DNA of 64,000 nt from Planktotalea arctica (lineage in GTDB: Bacteria > Pseudomonadota > Alphaproteobacteria > Rhodobacterales > Rhodobacteraceae), in NCBI RefSeq assembly GCF_002105285.1, contig NZ_MUHR01000028.1, positions 17,868 through 81,867 on the forward strand, given 5' to 3'. Shown here piece by piece: positions 47,880 through 56,762 of this stretch; positions within the stretch are counted from its first letter, which is position 1, and every line of letters starts with the position of its first letter. The translations under genes were made by a program, and so were the position numbers. The notes beneath the pieces are model-generated. The model saw only the letters and a list, made by a program, of their open reading frames with translations, was not told the DNA's origin and ran no database searches.

Positions 47880-48185
47880 ATGCCACAGAACAGCAAAACC
47901 AGCACCGATGCCGCCACTGATTTCGAAGCGGTAAGTCGTCAAATAGATGCACTGCGCGCAGACCTGTCACACCTTGTTGAGACGGTAGGCGGAATCGCGG
48001 GTCGACGCGGTAAACATATGGGTTCAGACATTTCAGGCGGTTTCGGGGAGGCAAAACACTATGTTGCGCAAACCGGAAAATCTGCCGAACATCAGCTTGA
48101 AGCATCAGTTGTCGATCACCCTTTGCTGGCAATCGGTCTTGCTGCGGGTGCGGGTCTTTTGGTCGGGGCTATGTCGCGCCGGTGA
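47880..48185 (+). CDS. DUF883/ElaB-YqjD-like protein
   Basis: About 100 residues: an N-terminal coiled coil (DFEAVSRQIDALRADLSHLVETVGGI) and a C-terminal membrane segment ending HPLLAIGLAAGAGLLVGAMSRR, the ElaB/YqjD hallmark of tail-anchored ribosome-associated membrane proteins. An earlier ATG at 47868 is in frame. It overlaps the next gene by 4 bp. Confidence 0.78.
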   Translation: MPQNSKTSTDAATDFEAVSRQIDALRADLSHLVETVGGIAGRRGKHMGSDISGGFGEAKHYVAQTGKSAEHQLEASVVDHPLLAIGLAAGAGLLVGAMSRR

Positions 48186-48562
48186 ACCGGTTTCTTCAAG
48201 AAACAATGCACGAACTTGCAGGTTTAAATCAAAGCCGCACACCAAAATTGCTATGGCCAGTTTTGCTGGCTATGGCGGTTTCTTTGTTCGCCCTGACTGG
48301 ATTCGGGTTTCTGACAACAGCGATGTACATCGCACTTAGCGCCGCACTTGGCGCGGCGTTGGCTACTCTGCTGATAGGCGTTGGATTTACGATTTTAGCG
48401 GGAGGTATGCTACTATTGACGTTTAGGAGGTCGTTGAAACCGAATGTTGAACATGCATCAAAGAGTTCGCCGGAGGAGTCCAACCCCAACATTCTCTCTC
48501 TCGCGGCATTTACCGCAGCATATGTTCTGGGGCGCCGATTTGCGGGTTCTGATGGTGATTAA
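48182..48562 (+). CDS. Holin-like / DUF1469-type membrane protein
   Basis: 126 residues, GTG start overlapping the previous stop. Two to three membrane helices (WPVLLAMAVSLFALTGFGFLTTAMYIALSAALGAALATLLIGVGFTILAGGMLLL) and a polar end. It belongs to the YqjE-like companions of ElaB/YqjD proteins, which fits its position. Confidence 0.65.
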   Translation: MNRFLQETMHELAGLNQSRTPKLLWPVLLAMAVSLFALTGFGFLTTAMYIALSAALGAALATLLIGVGFTILAGGMLLLTFRRSLKPNVEHASKSSPEESNPNILSLAAFTAAYVLGRRFAGSDGD

Positions 48563-48618
48563 ACCCGAAATGAGCAACGCTCTGCGATGCCCCCGTGCTT
48601 TGGGTGCCTGACAGGACC

Positions 48619-49335
48619 ATGTCCCACGAGCTTTCTGTCGCCTCTTATAATATCCACAAAGGGGTTGGCACAGATCTACGTCGTGATTTGATAAGAACTG
48701 TGGCGGTAATCGCTGAAATTGGTGCAGATATTCTGGCGGTCCAGGAAGCCGATACGCGATTTGGCAATCGCAAGGGTCTGCTTGATCTGGACAGAATTCG
48801 TAAAGAGCTGGGGTTGATCGCGGTGCCTACGGAAGGGGTTGGCGATGCGCACGGCTGGCACGGCAACCTTTTGCTGGTGCGCAATGCGCTGGTCCAAGAG
48901 GTGCATCAAGTGATCCTGCCAGGGTTAGAGCCGCGCGGCGCGCTGGTGAGTGATCTGGTGATTGCTGGGCGACCTTTGCGTGTGGTGAACGCGCATCTGG
49001 GTTTGCTGAAAGCCTCCCGAACTGCGCAGGTGCGGGTGTTGCTAGACAAGATCACAGGCATGGATGCACGCCCAACTCTGCTTATGGGCGATCTGAATGA
49101 ATGGCGCGGGGCAGGGGGCGCGTTCCAGACCTTGGAAAAGCATTTCACGTTTGCGCAAGCGCGCGCCAGCTTTCCATCGCGCTTTCCACTTCTGGCGCTT
49201 GATCGGATGATGATGACACCGCATGGCGAATTGCTGGATGTTGCGGCGCATGACAGCCCTTTGTCGCGGCGCGCCTCTGACCATTTGCCGATCAAAGCAA
49301 GACTGCGCTTTGATCCCGATCCTACAGGTGGGTAG
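48619..49335 (+). CDS. Endonuclease/exonuclease/phosphatase-family protein
   Basis: 238 residues with the EEP metal-site motifs: SVASYNIHKGVG (Asn), AVQEADTRFG (Glu), VVNAHLGLL (His), LLMGDLNEWRG (Asp/Asn) and RRASDHLPIKARL (Asp/His). Such proteins act as nucleases or lipid/sphingomyelin-type phosphatases. It comes 3 bp before the phospholipase-D-like gene, so the pair may remodel lipids. Confidence 0.88.
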   Translation: MSHELSVASYNIHKGVGTDLRRDLIRTVAVIAEIGADILAVQEADTRFGNRKGLLDLDRIRKELGLIAVPTEGVGDAHGWHGNLLLVRNALVQEVHQVILPGLEPRGALVSDLVIAGRPLRVVNAHLGLLKASRTAQVRVLLDKITGMDARPTLLMGDLNEWRGAGGAFQTLEKHFTFAQARASFPSRFPLLALDRMMMTPHGELLDVAAHDSPLSRRASDHLPIKARLRFDPDPTGG

Positions 49336-49337
49336 CG

Positions 49338-50885
49338 ATGATATCTGGCGTGCTGACTTTAATGTTTTGGATATTCGCTGTGGCGGTATTGGTAGCAATA
49401 GCGTCATGGTTTGCACATCGCTCTTATCGCCGTTTCTTGGAAAAATCGCGCGGACCCGACGCGACGGCGTTGCCTTGCGACGAACCGGCTACACCGCTCG
49501 ATAAGTTGCTTGTCCCGTTGGAAAAAAGGCATGTGGATAAATCCGGCTTGAAGCTGCTTTTAGACAACACCGATGCCTTCGCCGCCCGACTTCAATCAGC
49601 AACGCACGCAGGCCGTAGCCTTGATCTGATGTATTATATTTGGAGCACCGATACCGCCGGATGGTTGCTAATCGACGCGCTTGTGAAAGCGGCGGATCGC
49701 GGGGTGCGCATTCGATTGCTGCTGGACGATGTCAATGTGCAGGGGTTCGATCGCACATTTCTGGCGCTGACACAGCATCCGCTGATCGACGTGCGGCTGT
49801 TCAATCCGACGCGCAACCGAGGTCACGCCGTGCGCCGTTTGGCCGAGATGCTTTTGGGGTTGGCGCGTTTCAATCGGCGTATGCACGGTAAGATGTGGAT
49901 CGCCGATGGACGTTTGGCCATAATCGGCGGGCGAAACATCGGCGATACCTATTTCAGTTCAAACACCGCGATCAGAAACTCGGTTGATGCAGACGTTATG
50001 CTGGTGGGCGCGAAAGTGACTGAGGTTTCAGATGTGTTCGACAGCTATTGGAACCTTGGCCTGTCCTTGCCCATCGTATCGCTGTGGCCCGCGTTCCGTG
50101 CGAGCCCGCGTGCGTTTAGTAAAAGACGGACGCGGCATATAAGCTCTGCGGCTGCGCGCAAATTTATGTCTCAAGTCCAGCAGGGAGTGCCGAGCGAGAG
50201 CTTGTTGAGCAAGGGTCTTTTTTGGACGGACAGGGTGCAACTTCTCGCTGACCCACCTGACAAAGCCTATGATCGTCATACGATCCCTTGGATGGACACG
50301 GCCATCACCGCGATACTGGAAAGTGCAGAAACCGAAGTTAAAATGATTACACCGTATTTTGTTCCTGGCTCTGTTGGGCTTGCTGGTTTCACGAGGTTGA
50401 TGGCGCGTGGCGTAAAAGTCTCTTTGGTCACAAACGCATTATCAGCTACGGATATGATCACCGTTTACGGCGCTTATCGTCATTTTCGAGGCCCCTTGCT
50501 TGCGGCGGGCGCCAGTATTTTCGAATTTTCCAAACCAGCGGCAGAGGGCCGCAGACGCGATGTCGTTCACTCCAAAGTGCTTATGATTGATGATCGGCTT
50601 GGCATGGTTGGATCGCTGAACTTTGATCTACGTTCAGCCTATATCAACACAGAACTGGGGTTGCTGTTCGAAGCACCACCGCTTTTGGCTGAACTGCGCG
50701 CTATGTTTCATACGCTTTCTTCGCCCGAACAAGCCTATCAAGTGACGCAAACAGGCGGTGCTCTGCATTGGGCCGTCGCGCGCCCCCAGCTTCCCGTTGT
50801 TATGACGGTTGAGCCAGAGGCGGGCTGGTCGACGCGCGCAGTGTCGTGGTTGGTGGGACAACTGCCCATCCAAAAGTATTTGTAG
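49338..50885 (+). CDS. Phospholipase-D-like / cardiolipin synthase family protein
   Basis: 515 residues. An N-terminal membrane helix (LMFWIFAVAVLVAIASWFAHRS) and two catalytic HKD motifs: HGKMWIADGRLAIIGGRNIGD (about residue 180) and HSKVLMIDDRLGMVGSLNFDLRS (about 410). It probably makes cardiolipin or exchanges phosphatidyl groups at the membrane. Operon partner of the EEP gene. Confidence 0.88.
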   Translation: MISGVLTLMFWIFAVAVLVAIASWFAHRSYRRFLEKSRGPDATALPCDEPATPLDKLLVPLEKRHVDKSGLKLLLDNTDAFAARLQSATHAGRSLDLMYYIWSTDTAGWLLIDALVKAADRGVRIRLLLDDVNVQGFDRTFLALTQHPLIDVRLFNPTRNRGHAVRRLAEMLLGLARFNRRMHGKMWIADGRLAIIGGRNIGDTYFSSNTAIRNSVDADVMLVGAKVTEVSDVFDSYWNLGLSLPIVSLWPAFRASPRAFSKRRTRHISSAAARKFMSQVQQGVPSESLLSKGLFWTDRVQLLADPPDKAYDRHTIPWMDTAITAILESAETEVKMITPYFVPGSVGLAGFTRLMARGVKVSLVTNALSATDMITVYGAYRHFRGPLLAAGASIFEFSKPAAEGRRRDVVHSKVLMIDDRLGMVGSLNFDLRSAYINTELGLLFEAPPLLAELRAMFHTLSSPEQAYQVTQTGGALHWAVARPQLPVVMTVEPEAGWSTRAVSWLVGQLPIQKYL

Positions 50886-50888
50886 CAA

Positions 50889-51275
50889 TTATTTGCCCGC
50901 GCTTGATCCTGCTTTGGCTTCAGCAGATGCTGCCGGAGCATTCATCGCCTGCTGGCCAAGGGTGGTAATCTTGGCGACTTGGGTTTGATAATCCTCGGCC
51001 GCACCGGTGTAAAAATTGCTGCAAGCTTGGGTCATCTCGCTCGTGTTGGAACAGCTCTTTAACTTGTTAAACAGCTCGGCATCCTGCTTGAAACGATTGG
51101 ACAGGAAGGTCATCGAGTGCTGTTGCAAATCCAGCCAGCCTTTTGTGGGAAACCCCCCGAAGATGGAAGTATCGCCCATTTTCGATGTGAACGCCTGCAT
51201 CATCTCTGTAGGATCAAAGCCGAAAAACGGTAGCGGGGTATAGGCGGTGGCGGAGTTTTGGGGTGAGTTTGTCAT
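50889..51275 (-). CDS. Phasin-like PHB granule protein
   Basis: 128 residues: FFGFDPTEMMQAFTSKMGDTSIFGGFPTKGWLDLQQHSMTFLSNRFKQDAELFNKLKSCSNTSEMTQACSNFYTGAAEDYQTQVAKITTLGQQ. This is the helical phasin pattern. It coats PHB granules and matches the phaC gene 14 kb away. The dyad at 51341 is 66 bp upstream. Confidence 0.8.
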   Translation of the reverse strand: MTNSPQNSATAYTPLPFFGFDPTEMMQAFTSKMGDTSIFGGFPTKGWLDLQQHSMTFLSNRFKQDAELFNKLKSCSNTSEMTQACSNFYTGAAEDYQTQVAKITTLGQQAMNAPAASAEAKAGSSAGK

Positions 51276-51340
51276 GACAGCCCTCCTTGAGCTAATCGAG
51301 TTGCAATAAGGCAAGCTACTCCCCTCTAAAACGAACAAGG

Positions 51341-51354
51341 CTGACGCAGATTAG
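51341..51354. promoter_or_regulatory. FNR/CRP-type dyad CTGAC-GCAG-ATTAG
   Basis: Lies 66 bp upstream of the phasin gene and 139 bp upstream of the rightward MFS gene. Confidence 0.55.
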
Positions 51355-51492
51355 CGGGTTTTCCTTTATTCTATTTGTTTGCCTCTGATGGGCGAAAATC
51401 ATCCTGCGATGAGGAATCAAGTGGGGGCTGATCGATGTTAGATATAGGCTGCTTGGTTTCTGCTCAGATGGGGACAAGGGAGACCTTGAACC

Positions 51493-52890
51493 ATGATCCA
51501 GAGCCTTTTGCCGCTGGCTGCCCTGCTGATTGGATCAGCATTCCTGCTTTTTGCGGGCGGCGTGAACAATCTGATTTTGCCAGTGCGCGGCGAAGCCGAA
51601 GGATTTTCAGCAATCTCGCTTGGCCTGTTGGGCACAGGTTGGGCCGTTGGTTATGTGGCGGGGTGTTTACGCACGCCATTTCTAGTCGCACGGGTGGGCC
51701 ATATCCGTGCGTTCGGGGTGATGTGCGCGCTTGCGACCATTGCTGTCTTGATGTCGCTGGTTCTGATTGATCCGTGGATCTGGATTCCTTTGCGCTCCGT
51801 GTCGGGTTTTTGCTTTGCTGGTGCTGCGATGATTGTCGAAAGCTGGCTTAGCGAGCGTTCTGAACAAGCATCGCGCGGGCGCATCTTCGGCATTTACACA
51901 ATGGTAAATCTGGCGGCCACGACCGCAGGTCAGATGGTTCTAACGCTGGGCGATGCCAAGGGGTACTTTTTCTTTGTGCTGGCCGCGATGATCTATTGTC
52001 TCGCATTGCTGCCAACGGCAATTTTCGCCACCAAATCACCGCAACCTTTGACCAGCGTTTCATTGAATTTACGAGGGCTTTGGACGAACTCGCCCATCTC
52101 GTTTTTTGCGGTCTTTATTGTTGGCATTTCCAACGCCTCTTTTGGAACACTCGCAGCAGTCTTTGCGACCCGAATGGGACTATCATTGAGTACAATCGCG
52201 CTGTTTGTGAGTGTTCCAATCTTGGCAGCCGCTGCACTACAAATTCCGGTGGGTATTCTGTCTGACAGATTTGATCGTCGGCGGGTACTGATCGTGATCG
52301 CGCTAATCGCTTTGTTGGCTGACAGCGTATTTGTGTTTTCCCGTTTTACCGACCCGTTCATACTGCTGGGACTCTCGACAGGTTTTGGTGCGGTGGCTTA
52401 TTCGATGTATTCGGTTATTGTGGCCCATGCCAACGACCGCGCAGCACCAGGGACGTTCATTCAAGTGAGTGGTGGTCTGTTGCTGGTGTATGGCGTTGGC
52501 GCAATCATTGGTCCGACAATTTCGGGATTTGCAATGGCGAGGTGCGGCCCGCCAAGCCTGTTTGCAGTGGCGGGGGCGGCCCATATTATCCTTATCGCGT
52601 TTGCGCTCTTGCGCCTAAGATCTACACCCGAGGTCGCGGCAAACGACAAGGGGAGCCTGCACGCGACGCCTGTTGTGCATATGTCGACCCCAGAAACAGC
52701 TGCGCTTGGTGCCGACGAGGCAGAGCTCACTTCAGATCGCGCAGAAGATGGCACGGTCGAGCAAGATCAACCGACCAATGAGGGGCCTAATGCGCCAGCA
52801 ACACGGGCATTTCAGTTTGATCAAGCATCGTGCGGGTTGTCCCACCGAAAATGGCTTCCATCATTCTTGCGTGTCCATAGGCCCCCATGA
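51493..52890 (+). CDS. Major-facilitator transporter (YcaD type) with extra C-terminal tail
   Basis: 465 residues, about 12 membrane helices. Recognisable are SVSGFCFAGAAMIVESWLSERSEQASRGRIFGIYTMVNLAATTAGQMVLTLGD and PVGILSDRFDRRRVLIVIALIALLADSVF, typical of the YcaD/TIGR00900-like group. After residue ~400 it runs into a polar, non-homologous tail of about 60 residues that overlaps the convergent universal-stress gene by 104 bp. The original stop has probably been lost. Confidence 0.75.
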   Translation: MIQSLLPLAALLIGSAFLLFAGGVNNLILPVRGEAEGFSAISLGLLGTGWAVGYVAGCLRTPFLVARVGHIRAFGVMCALATIAVLMSLVLIDPWIWIPLRSVSGFCFAGAAMIVESWLSERSEQASRGRIFGIYTMVNLAATTAGQMVLTLGDAKGYFFFVLAAMIYCLALLPTAIFATKSPQPLTSVSLNLRGLWTNSPISFFAVFIVGISNASFGTLAAVFATRMGLSLSTIALFVSVPILAAAALQIPVGILSDRFDRRRVLIVIALIALLADSVFVFSRFTDPFILLGLSTGFGAVAYSMYSVIVAHANDRAAPGTFIQVSGGLLLVYGVGAIIGPTISGFAMARCGPPSLFAVAGAAHIILIAFALLRLRSTPEVAANDKGSLHATPVVHMSTPETAALGADEAELTSDRAEDGTVEQDQPTNEGPNAPATRAFQFDQASCGLSHRKWLPSFLRVHRPP

Positions 52891-53632
52891 CAACAAGGCC
52901 AGCGCCCTGTTCTTTGGCGCGGTGCAGAATACACTCTGCAACCTCTTTGCCACCCGTTGGAAATTGCGAGACTGTCACGTTGCACCCATGATGGCTAAGC
53001 CATGCTGCCACATCCGTGCCAGGGTCTAGCCCATCGCGCGCCGCCGTGGTGACTGGATCGAAGCAACCAATGACCACCTCATGCGCCTCTAGCAGGTAGG
53101 GCAATGCGAGATGCACCGCTTTGGAGGCTGTATCGCCGTTGTTCCAAGCGACAAATACGCTTGAAACAGGCTTGGAGGGCGAGGCATTCAACATCAAGGC
53201 AACGGGGGACTTGAAGAGAATTCCATGTGCCGCCTGCCGCATGGCATCTGAAAGGCCCTCGGCCTCTGTCACGATATGTGCGATGTCGCAAACCCGCGAA
53301 TGCTGCGCGACGATTTCCTTGATATCCATGCTCGCGCACAGAAGGGATTGCACATCCGAGGACGCGCCGTTGCTGCTGAGCACGGTTTTGACCTGCATTT
53401 CACGCTTGATCAGCGCCGTTCTTGCAGTGGTTGTAATCTGCGCCCAATCATCGGGGATTGCGATGCTGCCATACATTGATCCGCCATAAGCATATGAGGG
53501 CAGTACGGGTTGTTGCCCTATCATCAGAACGCTTAGGTGCGTGTTTTGCGCCAAGGCTTGCTCTGCCTGTGTGGCGATAAACGTATCGCTCGTGCTTGGT
53601 TCTATCACCAGAAGTGTTGTTGTATTTTTCAT
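52787..53632 (-). CDS. Tandem universal stress protein
   Basis: 281 residues, two UspA domains. The second domain ends with the ATP-binding pattern VVMGAYGHARMMEAIFGGTTRTML; the first domain is degenerate in this motif. Proteins like this aid survival under anaerobic or energy stress. The dyad at 53715 is 83 bp upstream. Confidence 0.85.
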   Translation of the reverse strand: MKNTTTLLVIEPSTSDTFIATQAEQALAQNTHLSVLMIGQQPVLPSYAYGGSMYGSIAIPDDWAQITTTARTALIKREMQVKTVLSSNGASSDVQSLLCASMDIKEIVAQHSRVCDIAHIVTEAEGLSDAMRQAAHGILFKSPVALMLNASPSKPVSSVFVAWNNGDTASKAVHLALPYLLEAHEVVIGCFDPVTTAARDGLDPGTDVAAWLSHHGCNVTVSQFPTGGKEVAECILHRAKEQGAGLVVMGAYGHARMMEAIFGGTTRTMLDQTEMPVLLAH

Positions 53633-53714
53633 GTGGTGGCTCCGTCAATTTGCGCGACTGCGCAATTGCAGTCACACCCTTGCGCAATGATTGACGAAAT
53701 TTGTTGTTTAGATG

Positions 53715-53728
53715 CTTACACAGATCAA
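53715..53728. promoter_or_regulatory. FNR/CRP-type dyad CTTAC-ACAG-ATCAA
   Basis: Sits between the leftward tandem universal stress gene (83 bp) and the rightward truncated one (122 bp); one mismatch. Confidence 0.5.
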
Positions 53729-53849
53729 TTGGCTGTCCGTTAACTGCCCCTTTTACGCCTAGAACGCTGTTCTTTCCAAAAACTAACCTGTACCAATTCA
53801 TGCGGTTTCAGCAGCACTACTATTGATGATGTACGGATAGGAGAGAGTG

Positions 53850-54041
53850 ATGTTCAAAAAAATCGTAGTCGCGTTTGATGGCTCGCACCATGCCGAAGCT
53901 ACTGTTTTGACCGCATGCAATCTGGCTGAAAAATATGACGCAAATTTACATGTCGTTCATGTGCCAGAATCAAAAGAACAGGCTATGGCAGTCGGTGCCT
54001 CTGCCGTCGCGACCAGGCCCCATCGGAAGGTTTGTGCATAG
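53850..54041 (+). pseudogene. Universal stress protein, 5' fragment cut by a Tn3-type element
   Basis: Starts well (MFKKIVVAFDGSHHAEATVLTACNLAEKYDANLHVVHVPESKEQAMAVGASAVA, with GGAGAG upstream), as in a single-domain UspA of about 145 residues. At 54016 the sequence turns into the terminal repeat of a Tn3-family element and the frame stops soon after. The rest of the gene was not found downstream. Confidence 0.8.
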
Positions 54042-54053
54042 GATACCGTTAAG
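54016..54053 (+). repeat. Left 38-bp terminal inverted repeat
   Basis: Begins GGCCCCATCGGAAGG and ends CCGTTAAG, the usual Tn3-family inner end; similarity to the right copy runs on inward to GCGGAACAAT. Confidence 0.9.
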
Positions 54054-54073
54054 GCGGAACAATGTGGGAACCT

Positions 54074-54376
54074 TTATGTTTCCGCTGTTTCCTTGATTAA
54101 TCTGTAAGCGGTTGATCTTGCTATACCCAATTGTTTTGCGGCTTGTCCGGCGGTCCTTCCAGCCTGCACTAGGTTTTGCAGAGCCAAGACTGGTTTCTGG
54201 ATCGAGGGGAGGTCTCCCCCGTTTTTACCCTTCATTCTGGCGGCCTGGATGCCATCTTTGGTGCGCTTGGAAATCAGTCCGCGTTCAAAATGCGCGATGG
54301 CCCCGAAGGCATGGAAGATCAGTTCTCCGGTAGCGGATGTGATGTCGATGCGTTCTTCAATTTGCTGAAAGATCAC
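54074..54376 (-). pseudogene. Serine resolvase, C-terminal fragment
   Basis: Encodes IEERIDITSATGELIFHAFGAIAHFERGLISKRTKDGIQAARMKGKN, then an HTH (GRTAGQAAKQLGIARSTAYRLIKE). It is the C-terminal half of a Tn3-type resolvase; the catalytic serine domain is missing. Confidence 0.8.
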
Positions 54377-55856
54377 AACAAATCCGGCAAACGCAAACTA
54401 CCTGCTGATGCGCCGATGCCGTTCCCAGCCAAACATTGGCCAAAGCTGATTCTTGAAGGCGGGCAACCCAAGCGCCGAGTCTATGAAACTGCTGTGGTGG
54501 CCACTTTGCGTGATCGGTTGCGTGCTGGCGATGTTTGGGTGGAGGGTAGCCAGGATTATCGGCGCTTTGATAGTTACCTGATCTCTCGCGAAACGGCGGG
54601 GGCAGAACTGAGAAAACACGGGCTGGAAACAGACGCCGATGCATGGTTTCAGGATCGCCGCTATGTTCTGAACCACCGACTTGCGATCAGGCCGCAATCA
54701 CGAAGACCCTGCCGTGTTACTTGCCACCATTTTGGCCGGGGCGAGCAATCTTGGTCTGGCACGGATGGCCTATGCATCCAAGCATGTCAGCCATTCCCAA
54801 CTGACCTGTGGAAGTATGTGGTATTTGCGGTCCGAAACCTACACCGACGCTCTGGCCAGGATTGTAGATGGCCACCATGATCTGCCATTCGCAAGGCGCT
54901 GGGGTGAGGTTGGCAACACGTCCTCAGACGGGCAGTTTTTTGCCGCCAATCGCGGGAGCGGCCTGATCAATGCCAAGTACGGTCCTGACCCCGGGCTGAA
55001 AATCTATTCTTTCTTGTCTGGCCGCCACGGGTCGTTTCATTCGTCAGTGATTGGGGCGACGGCGGGTGAAGCGCCCTTTGTTTTGGACGGGCTGGTCGGC
55101 AACTCCATGCTGCTCAACCTACTCATCCACTACACCGATACCGGGGGCGTCTCAGATCATGTCTTTGCCTTGTTCCACTTGCTCGGCATGAAACTTGCTT
55201 CCCGGCTGCGCGACTACCCAGATCGAAAACTGGCCTGCTTTGGATCGCCACGCCAATGGCCGTTCTTGGCACCGTTGATGGGCAGTCCTATCAAAGATGA
55301 TGTCATCGCTCAGCATTGGGGGTGATGCCATCCGGCTTGCGGGCAGCGCCAAAACCAAGGCGATCAAACTAACGGCCACATTGCGAAGACTTGGCGGATA
55401 CCGACAGCAAAATCGGCTCTACCTGGCACTCGGCGAGATCGGCCGCATTGAGCGGACACTGTTCATGCTGGATTGGCTGGGGAATGCTGAACTGCGCAAA
55501 GAGTGCCAAGCAGGCCTTAACAAAAGCGAGGCACGGCATTCGCTGGCAAAGGCCGTGTTCGCCCATTCCCAGGGCCGGATTTATGATCGTTCAGATGCTG
55601 CGCAACAGAAACACGCCATGGCCCTCAACATGGTTGTCGCTGCCATCATGTTCTGGAATACGCTCTACATGGACAAGGCATCCGCACACCTGGCACGTCA
55701 AGGGCAAATCCCTAATCTAAAACTGCTCTGCCACACATCACCGTTTGGCTGGGAACATACTATCCTGACCCGTGATTACGATTGGCATTCTGGCGCTGCT
55801 GAGCGAAAAATGGCACGGCCTTTGCTCCTCAACGCAACGAGAAAGTGGGTGGGATG
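54371..55856 (+). pseudogene. Tn3-family transposase, truncated and frameshifted
   Basis: Three blocks in different frames match the C-terminal half of a TnpA: KRKLPADAPMPFPAKHWPKLILEGGQPKRRVYETAVVATLRDRLRAGDVWVEGS (to ~54700); AVLLATILAGASNLGLARMAYASKHVSHSQL through DYPDRKLACFG (to ~55325); and KAIKLTATLRRLGGYRQQNRLYLALGEIGRIERTLFMLDWL (to ~55850). The last block keeps the region of the final DDE glutamate. No functional product is possible. Confidence 0.85.
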
Positions 55857-55890
55857 ACGCGATACAGCTAAAGTTCTCCGATTGTTCCGT

Positions 55891-55928
55891 CTTAACGGGA
55901 TTCTACGCACAAACCTTCCGATGGGGCC
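55891..55928 (-). repeat. Right 38-bp terminal inverted repeat
   Basis: Reverse complement of the left repeat with five differences in 38; the outer bases are GGCC. Confidence 0.9.
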
Positions 55929-55936
55929 TGGTGGAC

Positions 55937-56366
55937 AAGTTTGTTGTGGTGAAAGAAAATCTCGCTCGCTTGCGGATCGAGGTTTCCGACGACAACCGCA
56001 AGGTCGTCTGGCCGGATACGAGGATGTCAACGACGCCGACCGGCTAGCCCTCGATCCGGTCATGCGCTAGGTCGCAGGTGGCCGGGCTGTCGATGCAAGA
56101 AGTACCGTAACAACGAGGCGCGGCTGCAACTTCATGCGCTGGCCTACAATCGCGCCACCTTCCTGCGCTGCATCAAGCTGCCAGAGGCAATGGCTGACTG
56201 GTTACTGACCAGCCTCCAGCTTAAGCTGATCAAGATCGGCGCTCGCGTTCTTCGCCACGCCTGGGCCATCACCTTCCAACTCGCCGAGGTCGTTCTCACG
56301 GGCTCAATGGTGCGCAACATCCTTGCCGCCATCCGCCGACTGCGAGCGCCTCCGATATGCGTCTGA
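55937..56366 (+). pseudogene. IS1380-family transposase remnant
   Basis: The tell-tale stretch GRLAGYEDVNDADRLALDPVMR lies near 55995, followed by a TAG where relatives have Trp, then VAGGRAVDAR. After a frame change the C-terminus KYRNNEARLQLHALAYNRATFLRCIKLPEAMADWLLTSLQLKLIKIGARVLRHAWAITFQLAEVVLTG ends with a stop at 56364-56366. N-terminus missing; inactive. Confidence 0.8.
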
Positions 56367-56762
56367 CAGCGGTCCAACCCCAAACTGGACGAAAGCGGCA
56401 GGATAGGTTTGTCAGCAGCGCTGAATATCATCACCTCCAGGCCAGCAAGGCGCCAGTTCGAAGCATGTGGCATCAGCCTTCAGGCGCATCCAAAACTTTC
56501 GAGACCCTCAGAGCCATAAGATACTTTGACCCGAAGGTCTGATCAGGGGACCCTCGCCTCAGAAGGCAGGCCATTTGGGGCATGCCGCATTAAACACTTG
56601 TTAAGACGATTTTTTCTTTTAACATGAAAAATGATCGCGGGGTTAAGCGACACATGGTGCTGCTCTGGGAGGGGTGGCTCGTGAACAGTTCGTGCCCGAG
56701 ACTCGCTCATCTGATATGCCGATTAAAGGCGTCTCGACTCGTACTATTCCTTGGGAGGAACC
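56367..56762. other. Non-coding stretch between the IS remnant and the second TRAP operon
   Basis: About 400 bases with no supported gene. The first ~180 bases are probably the end of the IS1380 copy. The last 100 bases precede the dctP start and should hold its promoter; I see no clear operator. Confidence 0.5.

Larger units (their letters stand above)
54016..55928. mobile_element. Defective Tn3-family transposon
   Basis: Bounded by two 38-bp terminal inverted repeats. It contains a 3' piece of a resolvase gene and a decayed tnpA missing its N-terminal half. It is about 1.9 kb, too small for a full Tn3 element. The five bases outside each end (GACCA and TGGTG) are not a direct repeat, so later rearrangement has removed the target duplication. 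Confidence 0.85.

Noticed and set aside
54011..55933. Target-site duplication around the Tn3-type element
   Set aside because: The five flanking bases differ (GACCA and TGGTG are reverse complements in part only because they extend the inverted repeat), so no direct repeat is present.
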